Positions 1 to 7,183 of a DNA stretch of 7,183 nucleotides are shown here, in pieces (the first letter of the stretch is position 1; the number at the start of each line of letters is the position of its first letter). The stretch comes from Dehalococcoidia bacterium UBA1151. Lineage in GTDB: Bacteria; Chloroflexota; Dehalococcoidia; Lucifugimonadales; Lucifugimonadaceae. The DNA is taken from the NCBI GenBank assembly GCA_002311865.1, contig DBZV01000171.1, positions 248 through 7,430 on the forward strand, given 5' to 3'. The translations under genes and the position numbers were made by a program. The notes under the pieces are model-generated. The model was not told the origin of the DNA. It saw nothing but the letters and a program-made list of their open reading frames with translations, and searched no databases.

Positions 1-23
1 GTGGCAGGTTTGAAACCTGCCAC
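1..23. repeat. Perfect palindrome / hairpin at left edge, possible terminator
   Basis: Bases 1-10 (GTGGCAGGTT) are the exact reverse complement of 14-23 (AACCTGCCAC), leaving a three-base loop, so either strand can fold into a 10-bp hairpin. It lies 20 bases past the stop codon of the leftward coiled-coil gene, where a transcription terminator is expected. The bases that would form the leftward U-tract are outside the window, so termination cannot be confirmed. The composition also resembles short dispersed palindromes common in Chloroflexota genomes; that comparison is from memory. Confidence 0.55.
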
Positions 24-43
24 TACGCGGCTTTGAATACTAT

Positions 44-670
44 CTAGTTGGCGATAGTCAGATCGGGGTCAAGGACATCTATGCCCTTGCGGACCTGACC
101 AAGCATGTCGGCAAGGTGCTGCTCAAGCGCGAACAACCGCTCCCGAGAATACTCATCCGCACCTTCGCGTCGACTCGAAATCTCAGCGTCTACGGCGGCC
201 ACCTCGCGGCCAATCTTGGCGTCGGCCTCAGCAATCCTGCTGCCAGCTTCTTCCTCAGCCACATCGATAATCGCCCGCGACTTCTCCTCGGCGTTTGCGA
301 TGATCTCCTCAGCGCGGCGCTCGGCGGCCCGTAAGACTTCCGTCTCCTCAATCATCCGAATGGCCTGCTGCTGAGCAGCATCCGTCGCGGCAGTCGACTT
401 CTCTTCGGCGGTCTCTCGAATCGACGTCGCCTCTTCGTCAGCGTACTGGCGCATCCGTCGTGCTTCCAGCTCGGCCTGTTTGAGGATGCCCTCTTTCTGG
501 CGAACTATGCCCTGTGCCTCAGCGATCTCTTCCGGCAACTGCGTGCGCAGCGCCTCAATCAGGCGCGATGCATCATTGATATTGATCAGCCGACGTGATG
601 TACCGGGGAGTCGATTCCCCCCAATAAATTCGGCTTCCAGCTGCTCTACAAGTTCAGCTATGCTCATCAT
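44..670 (-). CDS. SepIVA/DivIVA-like coiled-coil protein
   Basis: This 208-residue protein is almost entirely charged coiled coil. A short N-terminal segment (about residues 1-50) contains the stretch SRRLININDASRLIEALRTQ followed by LPEEIAEAQ. A long Ala/Glu/Arg-rich heptad region runs from about 50 to 170. The C-terminal segment 173-200 (EYSRERLFALEQHLADML and onward) is the kind of ending seen in the DivIVA-domain proteins encoded next to coaD in Actinobacteria and Chloroflexota. It has no signal peptide or membrane segment. Such proteins are cytoplasmic scaffolds for septum or envelope growth; automated annotation may instead call it ATP synthase subunit B-like because of the helix composition. 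Two adjacent ATG codons (668-670 and 665-667) follow a GAGGGGG ribosome binding site, and the second is equally plausible as the start. It lies about 90 bases downstream of coaD on the same strand, so it may be in the same operon. Family assignment is good; exact function is inferred. Confidence 0.75.
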   Translation of the reverse strand: MMSIAELVEQLEAEFIGGNRLPGTSRRLININDASRLIEALRTQLPEEIAEAQGIVRQKEGILKQAELEARRMRQYADEEATSIRETAEEKSTAATDAAQQQAIRMIEETEVLRAAERRAEEIIANAEEKSRAIIDVAEEEAGSRIAEADAKIGREVAAVDAEISSRREGADEYSRERLFALEQHLADMLGQVRKGIDVLDPDLTIAN

Positions 671-712
671 TCCCCCTCGTTCCGGGACTATCTATTTGGA
701 ACCTGTTTACCT

Positions 713-728
713 GGAGACACCCGTCTCC
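713..728. repeat. Small hairpin between coaD and the coiled-coil gene
   Basis: GGAGAC (713-718) and GTCTCC (723-728) form a 6-bp perfect stem with a four-base loop. It sits in the 89-base gap between the coaD stop and the next leftward gene. No T-rich tract follows on either strand, so it is not a standard terminator. It may be an mRNA processing or stability hairpin, or chance. Confidence 0.3.
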
Positions 729-759
729 CACTTCCTTTACGACTAACTTCTCCCGGTTG

Positions 760-1257
760 TCATCCGGACTTGCCGAGTCGTTCCAGAAGTGCTTTTTCAA
801 CGTGAGCCGGAACGAAGCTTGAGACATCCGCATCCAGACTCGCGATCTCCTTAACCCTGGTGGAACTGACGTACTGATTGACGAGTGATGAGGTCAGCAT
901 CACCACCTCAATCTCCGGCGCCAGCTTCCTCCATACAAGCGCCATCTCGCGCTCATGCTCAAAATCGAGACCAATCCGAAGGCCTCGTACCAGCACCGTT
1001 GATCCGATGCTCTCTGCAAATTGCACTGCCATGCCGCTGAACGGCATCACGGTAATGTTGTCGACCCCGGCAACCGCCTCTTCAAACAGCGCAATCCGCT
1101 CGTCGGTATCGAATAGCAACGTCTTCGGTGGTGTTTCGTAAACCGCAACCACTACTTCATCAAACAGTTTGGCAGCACGAATCGCCACGTCCGCATGCCC
1201 GTTCGTGCAGGGATCAAATGTGCCTGGAAAAACTGCCTTGTGAATGTGACTTTCCAA
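760..1257 (-). CDS. coaD: Pantetheine-phosphate adenylyltransferase CoaD
   Basis: CoaD transfers AMP from ATP to 4'-phosphopantetheine, giving dephospho-CoA, the penultimate step of coenzyme A synthesis in the cytoplasm. The protein opens with the family's first strand and nucleotide-binding segment (AVFPGTFDPCTNGHADV), which holds the TxGH motif of the nucleotidyltransferase superfamily. It also has the VRGLR segment followed by DFEHE, the RKLAPEIEVVML strand, and the C-terminal SSTRVKEIA motif that contacts ATP. The frame is open back to a GTG at 1308, giving 182 residues and a 47-base overlap with rsmD. The TTG at 1255-1257 gives 165 residues, matching the usual 155-165, and starts just after the rsmD stop, so I prefer it. 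Another GTG at 1285-1287 is possible. None of the three has a convincing ribosome binding site, so translation is probably coupled to rsmD. Identity is near certain; the start is not. Confidence 0.95.
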   Translation of the reverse strand: MESHIHKAVFPGTFDPCTNGHADVAIRAAKLFDEVVVAVYETPPKTLLFDTDERIALFEEAVAGVDNITVMPFSGMAVQFAESIGSTVLVRGLRIGLDFEHEREMALVWRKLAPEIEVVMLTSSLVNQYVSSTRVKEIASLDADVSSFVPAHVEKALLERLGKSG

Positions 1258-1261
1258 CTTG

Positions 1262-1825
1262 CTATTCGCCGCTTGTCTGATCGTCACCCGACCAAACTGT
1301 GAAGACACTTAGACCCGTGTCCCCGTACTTCCGCACTGTCGATCTATTCAGTAACCCGTATCTCTCGTTCAAACCTGCTTTGTTGCTGTGCTCCGCAAAG
1401 ACAATGGAGTTTTCGTTCGTCATCCCTGACTCTGACCCGATGTGCTCAAGCACCGGGCCGTACGCCTGTGATCTGTACGGCGGATCAATGAAGATCAGAT
1501 CGTAGTTGCCTTCAAGCTGCTTCCACAGCGATTCCGCATTCCCACGATGAACCTTGCCTTGCTCTTCGAACCTCAGCCTTTCCAGTTCCTGCCTTATCGC
1601 AGCGCACCGCTTCGCATCAATTTCAACGAAGTCGCAGTGGTCGGCGCCTCGCCGCAAGGCCTCAATTCCCAGAGCGCCGCTGCCCGCAAAGAGATCCAGC
1701 ACCCGCATGCCGGTCGGCCCCGCCGGACCTAGCATCGAGAACATGGCGCCCAGAACCCGCCCCATCGTGGGACGAAGGTTCGTCTGGCGTCCGTTCTGGG
1801 CCCTGGCGACTCGTCTTTGCGGCAT
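1262..1825 (-). CDS. rsmD: 16S rRNA (guanine(966)-N(2))-methyltransferase RsmD
   Basis: RsmD methylates N2 of G966 in 16S rRNA, using S-adenosylmethionine, during 30S subunit assembly. In the 187-residue form, residues 41-50 contain the SAM-binding motif I (VLDLFAGSG), followed by LGIEALRRGA. Residues 68-70 (EID) are the acidic motif II that contacts the SAM ribose, and residues 114-117 are the catalytic DPPY. The tail RKYGDTGLSVF fits the family ending. The RPTMGRVLGAMFSML segment (18-32) corresponds to the conserved RPT..RVREALF region. The glycine-rich N-terminal strand usual in the family is shortened to a basic stretch. The frame extends to a TTG at 1864, but the ATG at 1823-1825 has a CAGGTG ribosome binding site about five bases upstream, so I chose it. 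It lies directly upstream of coaD, a gene pair common across bacteria. Confidence 0.93.
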   Translation of the reverse strand: MPQRRVARAQNGRQTNLRPTMGRVLGAMFSMLGPAGPTGMRVLDLFAGSGALGIEALRRGADHCDFVEIDAKRCAAIRQELERLRFEEQGKVHRGNAESLWKQLEGNYDLIFIDPPYRSQAYGPVLEHIGSESGMTNENSIVFAEHSNKAGLNERYGLLNRSTVRKYGDTGLSVFTVWSGDDQTSGE

Positions 1826-2041
1826 CACAGCACCTGCATCGCGAACTCCACCGGACCACAGCAAATCACCAGCGAGCCCGATTACTCATCGACTTCGCAA
1901 CGATTATTAGGATTTCGCCACCAAAACCCCATCGTCAACTGATACGCGTTTCATGGCGTTTCTGAAGGTTGAAGACTGCGAGTCGCCCACACGGAACGAA
2001 TTCAATTCGTCGCAGGTGAACATGCCGACCAACCACCCGCC

Positions 2042-2078
2042 ATCCCGGAATCGCAGGCTCCGGGGAGATCGCCGGGAT
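2042..2078. repeat. Imperfect palindrome upstream of rsmD (degenerate REP-like element)
   Basis: ATCCCGG (2042-2048) is the exact reverse complement of CCGGGAT (2072-2078), and the intervening 23 bases can partly extend the hairpin. The pattern of CCGGGAT arms facing each other with a GATCC flank resembles widespread short palindromic repeats of the 'atcccgg...ccgggat' kind. It lies in the 258 to 297 base gap between the nucleotidyltransferase stop and rsmD. No T-tract is present. No second copy occurs in the window, so calling it a dispersed repeat is inference. Confidence 0.4.
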
Positions 2079-2122
2079 CCAAGCACGCCTGTATCCGAGG
2101 TCCAAGCATTCACAATGCGGTG

Positions 2123-3163
2123 CTACTCCCTGATCCCCGCATGCCGATCCATAATCGCCACCGCCACATCCATCACATTTGGAAGTTCTTCCCGCACTTG
2201 CTCAGCACGATGTTTCAGGTCATCAGCAGAACCGATCCCCAGATCGTGCAACAGTCGCATCAACCCGGGCAGGAATTTCGCTGCCAACTCCGCCGAGCCC
2301 GCCAAATCCAAGATCCCAAGACACCGGGCGTACGTCGCAACAATCCAGAACACCGCTTCTCGATGAAATCCCTGCTCGATCAGCTCCAGAGACCCGTCAA
2401 TTGCAATCGGGCGCGCCAGTTCGCTGATATCCGATGAGAATCGATGTGCCACCGGGCCAAGCGCCGCAGTTTTATCGAACACGCCGGTGAGCGTCGTTAG
2501 ATGTCCGCGAACCTGATGGCTGGACAACTTTTGAGAGCCCTGTAAACCTAACAGTGATTCGTAGAAATCCAGGTGCCCAAACCCCGATAAGACTTCCCGT
2601 GCGGCGAAAAATCTTTTGCGAACAGTAGGGTTTCTCAGCCCCGCTGCCAGGATCACGTGTGTCGTGATACCAGCAGCAAATAGCCACGCCGTAACCTGTT
2701 CGTGGAATGGCCGATCCTCCCCAACTTTTTCAACGTAGCCCAGGCAGTTGGCACGGGCGTCTTCGACCCGCTTCTCAACCCACCGACGTTTAGCGAAATC
2801 TCGCTCTACCGAGGCGCTCAGCTCACCAAGCCGCCCCGTGGGATCCGAGATCACGCTCGAAGTTCGAAATCCACCAGCCGCGCGGTAGGTCGACAGCACT
2901 TCATCGGGCCCAGGAAGCTGATCCAATAGGCGTGCTGAGACTTCGAAGATCAGCCCATCTCGCAAAAACTTCCCACGCCGCTCCGGCTGCTCATCTCCAG
3001 TATGAAATTCCGCGAGATCCACATCTGAGGTCGCCGTAAAAGTCGCGTCCTCGGCCATCTCGACTATCGAGCCGCGGAACATCGCCCCGGCAAAACTCGG
3101 CACTCCGCTGGCCTCTTCGGCAACCCAATCTCGTGCAACCTCTCGGGCATCCCTGACAAGCAC
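2123..3163 (-). CDS. Nucleotidyltransferase-fold protein, substrate unknown
   Basis: This 346-residue protein has an N-terminal nucleotidyltransferase-like signature: a GS pair at residues 31-32 and an acidic DVDL at 47-50 (SDVDL), followed by a strand with Glu74 (LIFEVSARLL) where the third metal ligand of the fold would be expected. This matches the beta-polymerase-like/aminoglycoside nucleotidyltransferase pattern, although the GS-to-DxD gap (14 residues) is somewhat longer than usual. The rest is mainly helical, with an Arg/Lys-rich segment (FAKRRWVEKRVEDARANCL) and a C-terminal helical domain. No signal peptide or membrane anchor is evident. The GTG start is supported by a GAGAGGG ribosome binding site seven bases upstream. 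It stands alone, preceded on its strand by a strong terminator at 3259-3286 and separated from rsmD by about 300 bases. Nucleotide transfer to a small molecule or RNA is possible, but the sequence gives no substrate; a resistance role should not be assumed. Confidence 0.75.
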   Translation of the reverse strand: MLVRDAREVARDWVAEEASGVPSFAGAMFRGSIVEMAEDATFTATSDVDLAEFHTGDEQPERRGKFLRDGLIFEVSARLLDQLPGPDEVLSTYRAAGGFRTSSVISDPTGRLGELSASVERDFAKRRWVEKRVEDARANCLGYVEKVGEDRPFHEQVTAWLFAAGITTHVILAAGLRNPTVRKRFFAAREVLSGFGHLDFYESLLGLQGSQKLSSHQVRGHLTTLTGVFDKTAALGPVAHRFSSDISELARPIAIDGSLELIEQGFHREAVFWIVATYARCLGILDLAGSAELAAKFLPGLMRLLHDLGIGSADDLKHRAEQVREELPNVMDVAVAIMDRHAGIRE

Positions 3164-3258
3164 ATCCAGACCCTCTCACTAGTATGGACGGACCGTAGCA
3201 GCAGAAGGCATCTTGAAATCAAGCCCCCGTGTGGTTATATTCTGGGTAGAGATAAACA

Positions 3259-3286
3259 AACAGCCCGGTAATATTGCCGGGCTGTT
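3259..3286 (-). terminator. Strong intrinsic terminator
   Basis: AACAGCCCGG (3259-3268) pairs exactly with CCGGGCTGTT (3277-3286), and three further pairs, one of them G-U, can extend the stem to about 13 bp with a two-base loop. Read leftward it is followed by a T-rich tract (TTTGTTTATC), as expected of an intrinsic terminator. Read rightward the tract is weaker (TTATTG), so partial bidirectional action is possible. It lies 286 bases beyond the stop of the small leftward barrel protein gene and about 95 bases ahead of the nucleotidyltransferase start. It therefore isolates the latter from upstream transcription. Confidence 0.8.
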
Positions 3287-3323
3287 ATTGTCTGATCGGG
3301 CACTCGCAAGTCGTCGCCCCGGG

Positions 3324-3369
3324 GGCACCCCCTATCCGTCTTTCCAGCGAAGGCTGGAACCCAGGTGCC
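3324..3369. repeat. Nested palindromic element (REP/MITE-like)
   Basis: An inner perfect hairpin, TTCCAGC (3342-3348) with GCTGGAA (3353-3359) and loop GAAG, lies inside an outer inverted repeat, GGCACC (3324-3329) with GGTGCC (3364-3369). The core (CGTC, TTCCAGC, GAAG, GCTGGAA, CCCAGG) closely resembles the very common dispersed family 'cgtcattccagcgaaggctggaatccagg' found in intergenic regions of many proteobacteria and Chloroflexota; this comparison is from memory. There is no coding sequence inside, so it would be non-autonomous. Confidence 0.6.
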
Positions 3370-3475
3370 TCCACTATTTAAGTCAAACTACGCTCAGTCC
3401 GCTTCGCCCCACAGCATTTGCAGCAAGCAGAGTGGCTCGACTATTCAGCCCGCGGCAAGTGTCCAGGTGAGATCG

Positions 3476-3550
3476 GCGTGAGAGGTGGAACCCCATCTTG
3501 ACAGCCGCCCGGACAGAATATGCTTCTTTCGGTCGCTGTCCGCCTCACGC
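3476..3550. other. Candidate structured RNA element (three-way junction)
   Basis: Three helices can form together. GCGTGAG (3476-3482) pairs with CTCACGC (3544-3550). Inside it, AGGTGG (3483-3488) pairs with CCATCT (3493-3498), with one G-U pair. CGGACAG (3510-3516) pairs with CTGTCCG (3536-3542), a single base away from the outer helix. The layout is cloverleaf-like, with a 7-bp closing stem in a 75-base span. No canonical T-loop, anticodon arm or CCA end is present on either strand, so it is not a normal tRNA. It starts 22 bases past the stop of the small leftward gene. It could be a structured 3' untranslated region, an sRNA, a mobile repeat, or chance. The strand is unknown. Confidence 0.25.
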
Positions 3551-3571
3551 GGATGCCCCATCGCGATGAAC

Positions 3572-3886
3572 CTAATGAATCATCCACTGCTCAACTTCAG
3601 CATGATCAATCAGATCACTCAACTTGGCAAACGACGCCTGGAACGCCGGATCGCTCCCCAGATCAGCCATGACCTTATCGAACATCGCATCCAACGCCGC
3701 CAGACTATCCGCCTCAATCTCAACCGCCATTCGATCTGTGCGGCCACTCTGGTGATCCGTGAGTATTCGCTGCTTGAGGCCTGGCTCCTTTGCGGCAATC
3801 AGGCCGTACATCTCATTTGCCCACTCGACCAGCCTGTCCGCCGCCCCCACCTTGCCGTAGAACACTCGTCTCTGAACGATTGCCAT
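3572..3886 (-). CDS. Small dimeric alpha/beta-barrel protein (ABM/NIPSNAP-like)
   Basis: This 104-residue protein has the layout of the dimeric ferredoxin-like alpha/beta-barrel superfamily. A first strand and turn (IVQRRVFYGKVGAADRLVEW) are followed by a helix, then a central strand containing GLKQRILTD. A second edge strand follows (RTDRMAVEIEADSLAALDAM) with the characteristic 'strand, then helix beginning SLAALDA'. A long helix and a C-terminal strand (AEVEQWMI) finish the fold. Family members include antibiotic-biosynthesis-type monooxygenases and NIPSNAP proteins, but no catalytic residue identifies an activity here. The frame is open to 3955, yet the ATG at 3884-3886 has a GCGGAG ribosome binding site eight bases upstream and starts right at the first strand, so I chose it. 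It is divergent from isocitrate dehydrogenase and ends 286 bases before the terminator at 3259-3286. The gene is very likely real; its function is unknown. Confidence 0.7.
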   Translation of the reverse strand: MAIVQRRVFYGKVGAADRLVEWANEMYGLIAAKEPGLKQRILTDHQSGRTDRMAVEIEADSLAALDAMFDKVMADLGSDPAFQASFAKLSDLIDHAEVEQWMIH

Positions 3887-3905
3887 CGACGGAGCTCCGC
3901 TTTCA

Positions 3906-3911
3906 TTTATA
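3906..3911 (-). promoter_or_regulatory. Candidate -10 box for the small barrel protein gene
   Basis: Read leftward the hexamer is TATAAA, five of six matches to the sigma-70 -10 consensus. It is 19 bases ahead of the chosen ATG, so transcription would begin a few bases before the GCGGAG ribosome binding site, leaving a very short leader. No good -35 hexamer is seen at 16-18 bases, so the call rests on the -10 and its position. Confidence 0.3.
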
Positions 3912-4027
3912 GATTGATGGGCACGATGGTAGCCGCGCGCACCGTTAGACCGCAACGAGCCCTTGTTGCAGGGTCACCATGTGGCTCCAAGGAAACGGCC
4001 GCAACCCATCGTCGCGATCAATCCCCA

Positions 4028-4033
4028 TATACT
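4028..4033 (+). promoter_or_regulatory. Candidate -10 box for isocitrate dehydrogenase
   Basis: TATACT matches the sigma-70 -10 consensus at five of six positions and lies 48 bases ahead of the isocitrate dehydrogenase ATG, predicting a leader of about 40 bases. No recognisable -35 hexamer lies at the standard distance. The leader that follows is rich in C and T and lacks a clear Shine-Dalgarno sequence. Confidence 0.3.
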
Positions 4034-4081
4034 GACAGCGCACCTACTGCGAACCATCCCCTGGCCCTCTCTCAAATCACC

Positions 4082-6307
<2,226 letters not shown>

Positions 6308-6328
6308 TGGATAGTTACCGATGTAATT

Positions 6329-6353
6329 GGGAGGGGCTGGTGCCCTGTCTCCC
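6329..6353. terminator. Weak hairpin between convergent genes, possible terminator
   Basis: GGGAG (6329-6333) pairs with CTCCC (6349-6353), and GGG/CCC (6334-6336 with 6343-6345) continues the stem across a three-base bulge. It lies 21 bases past the isocitrate dehydrogenase stop, in the 67-base gap before the stop of the convergent lipoprotein gene. Neither strand has a following T-tract, so intrinsic termination is doubtful. Confidence 0.3.
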
Positions 6354-6374
6354 CACCGAAAGCGGCGTAGCAGG

Positions 6375-7046
6375 TCAACACATGGTGCTCTGAATCACCG
6401 GAGCGTCGATCAGCGTCCCATCGAAAAAGATCCCGACGGTATACCCGTCAACATTTGCAAAGTGATAGGCATCGTACCGCCCCCTGGAGTACCGAAATTG
6501 CGGATCGGCTGACGCGAGCTGTAACTCGATATGCGTGGAGTCAAACCCGAACCGAGCTGGATAGGGCAGAAGCAGGTAGTTGAACTTTGTGCCATCCGGC
6601 CACCTACCCGGCGCGCCTGAAACATATATGGCAGAACCATCCTCACAAAGCTCATATGTGACCCCATTGGCGAGGACGCGAGTCCCCAGAAAATACTCGC
6701 GCCAGGCCGCCGCGGCGTCAGTCCGCGAAGGAGCTTCATCGAGCAGCGAACTTACCTCTCGCGGCGGAGGTATGACCGGCTCGCCCATCCAGGTATCCAT
6801 GAACACCTCGCCGGTCTCGATATATATCTCAGGATGCGGCGCTGGCGTCGGAGTCAGCAGTTCCGGCGTCGGAGTTGGCCGTGATTCAGGCGCGGCCACG
6901 ACAGGCCGGGCCGCAGCGATTTGAGGACCCGGCGGGGCATCTATCTTCGCGGGGTTACTAATCACGATGATGGTCTCTCCGCCGCTTTCACACGCAGATG
7001 CCAGAACGAGCAACGTCGCAATGGTGAAAGCGCGGAGAGGAATCAT
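6375..7046 (-). CDS. Putative secreted lipoprotein with Pro-Thr-rich linker
   Basis: This 223-residue protein starts with a lipoprotein signal peptide: a positive N-region (MIPLR), a hydrophobic core, and a lipobox ending ASAC with the lipidated Cys19. A low-complexity linker at residues 36-72 contains PTPTP and TPTPAP repeats; an 11-base direct repeat, GGCGTCGGAGT at 6844-6854 and 6865-6875, encodes part of it. The outer domain (about 75-223) has aromatic strands and the segment YELCEDGSAIYVSG. Cys134 and the C-terminal Cys223 are the only cysteines in the mature outer domain and might form a disulfide. I do not recognise the family. The protein is expected to be anchored on the outer face of the cytoplasmic membrane. 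Its ATG (7044-7046) overlaps the stop of an upstream leftward frame in ATGA, and no Shine-Dalgarno sequence is evident, which suggests translational coupling. Confidence 0.8.
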   Translation of the reverse strand: MIPLRAFTIATLLVLASACESGGETIIVISNPAKIDAPPGPQIAAARPVVAAPESRPTPTPELLTPTPAPHPEIYIETGEVFMDTWMGEPVIPPPREVSSLLDEAPSRTDAAAAWREYFLGTRVLANGVTYELCEDGSAIYVSGAPGRWPDGTKFNYLLLPYPARFGFDSTHIELQLASADPQFRYSRGRYDAYHFANVDGYTVGIFFDGTLIDAPVIQSTMC

Positions 7047-7183
7047 AATAGGTAAGTATCGCGAACTGAATCAAGACCGACGATTGTCGCTTCTCGATCA
7101 TGATGCTCTTTCAGGTCTTGACCGGTCTGAATATTCAGAATTCTCACTGCCCTATCCAACTTGACTCGCAGGCCTCGCGCCAT
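7043..7183 (-). CDS. C-terminal part of an unrecognised protein (runs off right edge)
   Basis: Reading leftward from the window edge, 46 codons stay open and stop with TGA at 7043-7045, overlapping the lipoprotein ATG as ATGA. The peptide is hydrophilic and mixed (LDRAVRILNIQTGQDLKEHH, ending RDTYLL), not a low-complexity shadow. The ATG at 7181-7183 could be a start, giving a 46-residue protein, or an internal methionine of a longer one; upstream sequence is missing. The four-base overlap is typical of operon partners, and this is the main evidence that the frame is real. The family is not recognised. Confidence 0.45.
   Translation of the reverse strand: MARGLRVKLDRAVRILNIQTGQDLKEHHDREATIVGLDSVRDTYLL

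Larger units (their letters stand above)
3164..3571. other. Gene-free interval with terminator, palindrome and foldable segment
   Basis: This stretch of about 408 bases has no ORF I would defend on either strand; open frames here are short or are the unused upstream part of the isocitrate dehydrogenase frame. From left to right it holds the upstream region of the nucleotidyltransferase gene, a strong intrinsic terminator (3259-3286), a nested palindrome (3324-3369) and a segment that can fold into a three-way junction (3476-3550). I found no tRNA, SRP RNA, RNase P RNA or riboswitch consensus that I could defend. A TATAAC box reading leftward (3234-3239) could be a -10 for the nucleotidyltransferase gene, but no -35 sits at the right distance. 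Confidence 0.6.

Noticed and set aside
1258..1308. Long CoaD N-terminus from the GTG at 1308
   Set aside because: It adds 17 residues absent from the family and overlaps the end of rsmD; kept only as an alternative start.
1907..2113. Leftward 68-codon GTG-start ORF between rsmD and the nucleotidyltransferase gene
   Set aside because: It runs through the palindrome at 2042-2078, has no well-placed ribosome binding site and matches no family I know. It cannot be excluded, but is not supported.
3482..3500. T-box motif on the plus strand (AGGTGGAACC)
   Set aside because: It resembles the T-box core by a few bases only; the CGCG part is missing, and no aminoacyl-tRNA synthetase or amino acid gene lies downstream.
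3510..3545. SRP RNA helix 8 on the minus strand (ACCGAAAGAAGCA)
   Set aside because: It resembles the conserved CCGGAAGGAAGCA core, but the GGAA tetraloop context and the symmetrical internal loop are absent and the surrounding helix does not match.
3476..3550. tRNA on either strand
   Set aside because: The 7-bp closing stem is suggestive, but there is no T-loop with TTCGA-type sequence in the right place, no 5-bp anticodon arm and no D-arm consensus.
3485..4081. A 199-codon N-terminal extension of the isocitrate dehydrogenase frame
   Set aside because: It is antisense to the barrel protein gene, has no family similarity, and the ATG at 4082 gives exactly the expected length and residue register.
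6844..6875. CRISPR-like or regulatory direct repeat
   Set aside because: The 11-base repeat lies in frame in the lipoprotein linker and simply encodes Pro-Thr-rich residues.

Overview
The window reads as an ordinary chromosomal stretch of moderate-to-high GC from a bacterium whose gene order (rsmD, coaD, then a SepIVA/DivIVA-like coiled-coil gene) is typical of Actinobacteria and Chloroflexota. A lipoprotein with a Pro-Thr-rich linker and the palindromic repeat types favour an environmental Chloroflexota relative such as a Dehalococcoidia/SAR202-type lineage. This assignment is inference from context; no rRNA or other phylogenetic marker is present.

Left part (1-2122): a leftward cluster runs rsmD (16S rRNA guanine-N2 methyltransferase), coaD (phosphopantetheine adenylyltransferase) and a coiled-coil DivIVA-like protein, with a strong hairpin at the left edge after the last gene. 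rsmD and coaD nearly abut and are probably cotranscribed; the coiled-coil gene follows after about 90 bases and has its own strong ribosome binding site. The 260 to 300 bases upstream of rsmD hold a degenerate palindrome and only one doubtful short ORF.

Middle part (2123-4081): a leftward orphan gene encodes a nucleotidyltransferase-fold protein of unknown substrate. To its right is a gene-free stretch of about 408 bases that holds a strong intrinsic terminator, a nested palindrome of REP/MITE type and a 75-base segment able to fold as a three-way junction. Next is a small leftward gene for a dimeric alpha/beta-barrel (ABM/NIPSNAP-like) protein, divergent from the next gene across a 195-base intergenic region with candidate -10 boxes in both directions.

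Right part (4082-7183): a full-length rightward monomeric NADP-dependent isocitrate dehydrogenase, with all ligand residues I could place conserved, converges on a leftward lipoprotein gene. The lipoprotein start overlaps by four bases (ATGA) the stop of another leftward reading frame that runs off the right edge, so the two look translationally coupled.

The genes serve housekeeping roles (ribosome modification, coenzyme A synthesis, cell envelope/division, TCA cycle) plus a few small accessory proteins. I see no phage, transposase, CRISPR or defence cassette. The parts least explained by known families are the structured gene-free interval 3164-3571, the orphan nucleotidyltransferase beside it, and the coupled ORF plus lipoprotein at the right edge.
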